Shown one piece after another: positions 6,133 to 8,905 of a stretch of DNA of 8,905 nt. Within the stretch, counting starts at the first letter, position 1, and every line of letters begins with the position of its first letter. A model generated the notes under the pieces. That model was not told the DNA's origin, searched no databases, and saw only the letters and a program-made list of their open reading frames with translations. The stretch comes from an uncultured Eubacteriales bacterium (lineage in GTDB: Bacteria > Bacillota > Clostridia > Christensenellales > Aristaeellaceae): assembly GCA_900553295.1 (NCBI GenBank), contig USCR01000101.1:1-8905 (forward strand). Direction: 5' to 3'. The translations under genes and the position numbers were made by a program.

Positions 6133-7071
6133 ATGGCCGATATTCAGGCCCTTACCCGGGAATGGCAGGCCCCGGCGCTGCCGGAAAGCATTCCCCAGGG
6201 CGACATGCCCGGAGATAAAATTTGCATTACCGAAGAGCACCGCCGGAAGGCGGAAACCCTTTTCCCCAAGCTGAAGCAGCTTCTGTGGGAAACCCTTTCC
6301 CATCATCCCCACCAACGGGCGGTGGTGGCGGTGTGCGGCGGCTCCGGGGTGGGAAAATCGGAAATCGCCTCGCTGCTCTCTTATTATTTGAATCAGCTGG
6401 GCGTGGGGAGCTACACCCTTTCGGGGGATAACTACCCCCACCGCATTCCCCGGGACAACGACGCGGAGCGCCTGCGGGTGTTCCGGGAGGGCGGTCTGCG
6501 GGGGCTGATCGCCGCGGGCGTGTATACCCGGGAGATCGGCGATACCCTGCGGGAACTGTGGACCCGGGACACGGATGCCCAGGCGGACGTAGCCGAGGAC
6601 TACCCCTGGCTGGCCGTGTATCAGCGGGCCGGCCGCCGGAGCCTGGGGGAATACCTGGGCACGGAAAAGGAAATCGACTTCCGGCAGGTGTCGGACATTA
6701 TCGCCCGCTTCAAGCAAGGGGAGGATTCCCTGCCCCTGAAGCGCATGGGCCGGGAAACCACGGAACTGTGGTACGACCTGGTGGATGTGCGCCAGGTGCG
6801 GGTGCTGGTCATTGAATGGACCCACGGCAACAGCGACTTTATCGAGGGCGTGGATATTCCCGTGCTGCTCAACAGCACCCCCGCGGAAACCCTGGCCCAC
6901 CGCCGCGCCCGTAACCGGGACGGCAAGACGGACAGCGCCTTCACCACCATGGTGCTGGAGCTGGAGCAGCAAAAGCTGGACGCCCAGGCCCACAAGGCAA
7001 AGCTGATCCTGTCCAAGGCCGGGGAACTGATGGACTACCGGGAATACCGCCGCCGCATGGCGGATGCGTAA
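6133..7071 (+). CDS. P-loop kinase, uridine kinase/phosphoribulokinase fold, substrate unknown
   Basis: The 312-residue cytoplasmic protein carries a Walker A motif, GGSGVGKS (69-76), at the end of a beta strand (RAVVAVC). LSGDNYPHR (96-104) follows at the place where uridine kinases and phosphoribulokinase carry the DDFY-like substrate motif. VLVIEWTHGN (224-233) resembles the VIIEG strand of that superfamily, and RRARNRDGKTD (257-267) corresponds to its lid/arginine region. It therefore probably phosphorylates a small hydroxylated molecule with ATP. Similar proteins are, as I recall, often labelled adenylylsulfate kinase, but no sulfate-assimilation genes are here and I do not adopt that name. 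Start ATG 6133 is preferred: AAAGGAAG (6115-6122) precedes it, and in-frame ATGs at 6061 and 6082 lie inside the terminator-like hairpin. The GH13_18 gene follows after 13 bp. A sugar or glycerate-type substrate linked to that phosphorylase is the best inference. Confidence 0.8.
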   Translation: MADIQALTREWQAPALPESIPQGDMPGDKICITEEHRRKAETLFPKLKQLLWETLSHHPHQRAVVAVCGGSGVGKSEIASLLSYYLNQLGVGSYTLSGDNYPHRIPRDNDAERLRVFREGGLRGLIAAGVYTREIGDTLRELWTRDTDAQADVAEDYPWLAVYQRAGRRSLGEYLGTEKEIDFRQVSDIIARFKQGEDSLPLKRMGRETTELWYDLVDVRQVRVLVIEWTHGNSDFIEGVDIPVLLNSTPAETLAHRRARNRDGKTDSAFTTMVLELEQQKLDAQAHKAKLILSKAGELMDYREYRRRMADA

Positions 7072-7084
7072 GGAGCGATACCAT

Positions 7085-8731
7085 ATGAACCTAGGCGCTA
7101 TGCTCAATGCCTACCCCGACAGTATGGGGGGAAACCTTTCGGAGATTGCCCGGGCACTGGACCTGCCGCAGCTGCGGGGAGCCTTCCGGTCCTTTTACAT
7201 CCTGCCCAGCCTGTTCCACACGGACCTGGACCGTGGCTTCTCCGTCATCAGCTACGACCTGGACCGGCGGATGGCCACCCGGGAGGACATCGAAAACCTG
7301 AAGGCCCAGGGCATTGACCTGAAGCTGGACTTCATCCTCAACCATCTTTCCGTGCTCTCCCCCCAGTTCCAGGACATTTTGCAAAAGGGGGACGACTCCC
7401 CTTACCGGGATTTCTTCATTGACTGGAACAAATTCTGGGCCGGATGCGGGGAAATGACGGCGGAGGGATATATCCAGCCCGAACCTCGGTACATCCGGGA
7501 GATGTTCTTCCGCAAGCCGGGCCTGCCCATCCTGATGGTGCGCCTGCCTGACGGACGGGAAGTGCCCTACTGGAACACCTTCTACCAGGAGGTGCGTTAC
7601 GCTCCCGTGGATGCCCAGGATCTCATGCCCCTGGGGCTGCAATACGGCGAAGCAAACGACCTGGCCCACCGGATCAATCAAGCGCTGGCCCAGGGAGAAA
7701 AGCCCGCGCAGATGGAGCTTCCCTCCGCGGTGCGGGAGCTGCTGGAAAGCCGGCGGCGGTATCTGGGTCAGATGGACCTGAACCTGAATTCTCCCCTGGT
7801 GTGGGACTACTACGACGAAACCTTGCGCCGCCTGGCGAACTACGGCGCGGCCATTGTGCGCCTGGACGCCTTTGCCTATGCCCCCAAGGCACCCGGCCGG
7901 CGGAACTTCCTCAACGAACCGGAAACCTGGCAGGTGCTGGACCGCGTGAAGGACATGGCGGACCGCTATGGCCTGACGCTGCTGCCGGAGATTCACGCCG
8001 CCTACGCGGAGGGCAGCTATGCCACCCTGGCCCAAAAGGGGTACATGACCTACGATTTCTTCCTGCCCGGGCTGATCATTGACGCCCTGGAGGGCGGAGA
8101 CGGCAGCCTGCTGGCCCGCTGGGCCCGGGAACAGGTGGAAAAAGGCATCCGTACGGTGAACATGCTGGGGTGCCACGATGGCATCCCCATGCTGGACCTG
8201 AAAGGCCTGGTGCCCGAGGAACGCATCCAGGCGCTGATTGACCTGATCGTCGCCCGGGGTGGACTCATCAAAAACCTGCATGGGCAAAAGAACGTCTACT
8301 ACCAGGTAAACGCCACCTATTACAGCGCCCTGGGAGCCGACGACCGCAAAATGCTCCTGGCACGGGCCATCCAGCTGTTCATGCCCGGCAAGCCCCAGGT
8401 TTGGTACCTGGATCTGTTTGCAGGCAAAAATGATCTGGAGGCGGTACACCGGGGCGGTGAAGCAGCACACAAGGAGATCAACCGCACCAATCTCACCTCC
8501 GAGCAGGTGAAGGCGGGGCTGGAGCAGCCCGTGACCCGGGATCAGATCAAGCTGCTGCGCCTGTATAACGGGTGCCCGGCCTTTGATGGGGAGCTTACCG
8601 TGAAGCAGCCGGAGACGCACCGGCTATGCCTGCGCTGGCGCAAGGGTGACAGTCAGGCGTCCCTGGACGCGGATCTGCGGACGCTGGCCTTTACCGCCCG
8701 GATGGATGGAGAGACGTTTGTGCAAGCATAA
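7085..8731 (+). CDS. GH13 subfamily 18 sucrose / sucrose 6F-phosphate phosphorylase-like enzyme
   Basis: GH13_18 enzymes use phosphate to cleave an alpha-glucoside, giving alpha-glucose 1-phosphate and the acceptor by double displacement. All catalytic landmarks are present: DFILNH (82-87), nucleophile Asp261 (VRLDAFAYAPK), acid/base Glu302 (LLPEIHAAY) and transition-state Asp365 (GCHDGIPMLDLKG). YYQVNATYYSALG and PQVWYLDLFAGKND follow Bifidobacterium sucrose phosphorylase closely. The 548 residues exceed the roughly 490-505 of characterised sucrose phosphorylases, mainly through a polar insert at about 172-228 before MDLNLNSPLVW. Acceptor-loop residues (FFRKPGLP, GQKNVYYQ) differ from true sucrose phosphorylases, which favours a phosphorylated acceptor such as fructose 6-phosphate; that is inference. 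The glucosylglycerate phosphorylase type (E. coli YcjM) fits less well, lacking its N-terminal extension. Start ATG 7085 has TAAGGAG (7069-7075) overlapping the kinase stop, so translation is coupled. Confidence 0.88.
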   Translation: MNLGAMLNAYPDSMGGNLSEIARALDLPQLRGAFRSFYILPSLFHTDLDRGFSVISYDLDRRMATREDIENLKAQGIDLKLDFILNHLSVLSPQFQDILQKGDDSPYRDFFIDWNKFWAGCGEMTAEGYIQPEPRYIREMFFRKPGLPILMVRLPDGREVPYWNTFYQEVRYAPVDAQDLMPLGLQYGEANDLAHRINQALAQGEKPAQMELPSAVRELLESRRRYLGQMDLNLNSPLVWDYYDETLRRLANYGAAIVRLDAFAYAPKAPGRRNFLNEPETWQVLDRVKDMADRYGLTLLPEIHAAYAEGSYATLAQKGYMTYDFFLPGLIIDALEGGDGSLLARWAREQVEKGIRTVNMLGCHDGIPMLDLKGLVPEERIQALIDLIVARGGLIKNLHGQKNVYYQVNATYYSALGADDRKMLLARAIQLFMPGKPQVWYLDLFAGKNDLEAVHRGGEAAHKEINRTNLTSEQVKAGLEQPVTRDQIKLLRLYNGCPAFDGELTVKQPETHRLCLRWRKGDSQASLDADLRTLAFTARMDGETFVQA

Positions 8732-8745
8732 AAAATATGCGTATT

Positions 8746-8792
8746 GGGCGCTTCCTGCACTTGCATGGGCAGGGAGCGCCCTCCATTATTTT
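8746..8792 (+). terminator. Intrinsic terminator after the phosphorylase gene
   Basis: GGGCGCTTCCTGC (8746-8758) pairs with GCAGGGAGCGCCC (8769-8781) over 13 bp with one T-G wobble and a 10-nt loop. The T-rich but interrupted tract TCCATTATTTT follows. It lies 14 nt after the stop codon and closes the carbohydrate gene group. Confidence 0.85.
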
Positions 8793-8905
8793 GGAAAATT
8801 GTTTCTGTGGGGGGAGCGTAAGCAAGTCGTTGGCAAGGAACCTGTAAATGAAATTTTTCTCCGGGGGGGTGGCTCCGCCGGCCAGGGGGGCAGGGGGGAT
8901 TCCGA
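8793..8905. other. Non-coding G-rich tail of the window
   Basis: No credible gene is seen in these 113 bases. Runs of G occur at 8809-8814 (6), 8863-8869 (7), 8885-8890 (6) and 8893-8898 (6), so the plus strand could in principle form a G-quadruplex. The minus strand reads as C-rich DNA that could precede a leftward gene outside the window, or belong to an intergenic repeat. The window edge prevents a decision. Confidence 0.5.

Noticed and set aside
5861..6218. Short open frames in the GH105-kinase gap
   Set aside because: They are Arg/Pro/Gly-rich, have no proper ribosome binding sites, and two run into the kinase gene out of frame. The hairpins there suit a structured leader better.
7091..8620. 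A 509-codon minus-strand open frame opposite the GH13_18 gene
   Set aside because: The sense frame has all GH13 catalytic motifs; the antisense frame has none and lacks a plausible start signal.
2201..8849. CCTGTAAAT occurring in two intergenic regions (2201-2209 and 8841-8849), suggesting a dispersed repeat
   Set aside because: A shared 9-mer is expected by chance many times in 8.9 kb, and the flanking similarity is too weak.

Overview
The window looks like chromosomal DNA of a GC-rich (roughly 60% by eye) Bacillota, most likely a gut-type Clostridia. The evidence is purine-rich AAAGGAGG-type ribosome binding sites, sigma-A-like promoters, strong intrinsic terminators, and a gene set (YvlD-like membrane protein, RpiB, GH105, GH13_18 phosphorylase) common in that group. 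The genus cannot be fixed from the sequence. Nothing points to a phage, insertion sequence, integron or CRISPR array.

Layout. A complete minus-strand gene for polyphosphate kinase 1 fills the left end (18-2075). A 227-bp divergent intergenic region follows and carries an extended -10 promoter for a rightward group: a PA-domain M28 metallopeptidase without signal peptide (2303-3574), a small four-helix membrane protein of the phage-holin superfamily IV/YvlD type (3731-4078), and ribose-5-phosphate isomerase B (4099-4545). This group closes with a strong terminator (4561-4616).

A textbook sigma-A promoter (TGGACA-17-TATAAT, 4663-4691) opens a second rightward group concerned with carbohydrates: a GH105 unsaturated-uronyl hydrolase (4822-5871), a roughly 260-nt non-coding leader, a P-loop kinase of the uridine kinase/phosphoribulokinase fold (6133-7071), and a GH13 subfamily 18 sugar phosphorylase (7085-8731). 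The group ends in a second terminator (8746-8792). The kinase and phosphorylase are translationally coupled: the phosphorylase ribosome binding site overlaps the kinase stop codon.

How the genes may work together. GH105 enzymes remove unsaturated uronic acids from lyase-generated oligosaccharides. GH13_18 enzymes phosphorolyse an alpha-glucoside to alpha-glucose 1-phosphate, some of them acting on a phosphorylated disaccharide. The coupled kinase could make the phosphorylated substrate or trap the released product; this pairing is the best candidate for an under-described system here. Equally notable, the leader before the kinase is rich in inverted repeats and ends in an 8-bp GC-rich hairpin followed by a T run, the architecture of a riboswitch or attenuator. 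I could not match it to a riboswitch class I know.

The last 110 bases are non-coding and G-rich. Very long open frames antisense to ppk, the peptidase and the phosphorylase are judged to be products of GC-rich codon usage, not genes.
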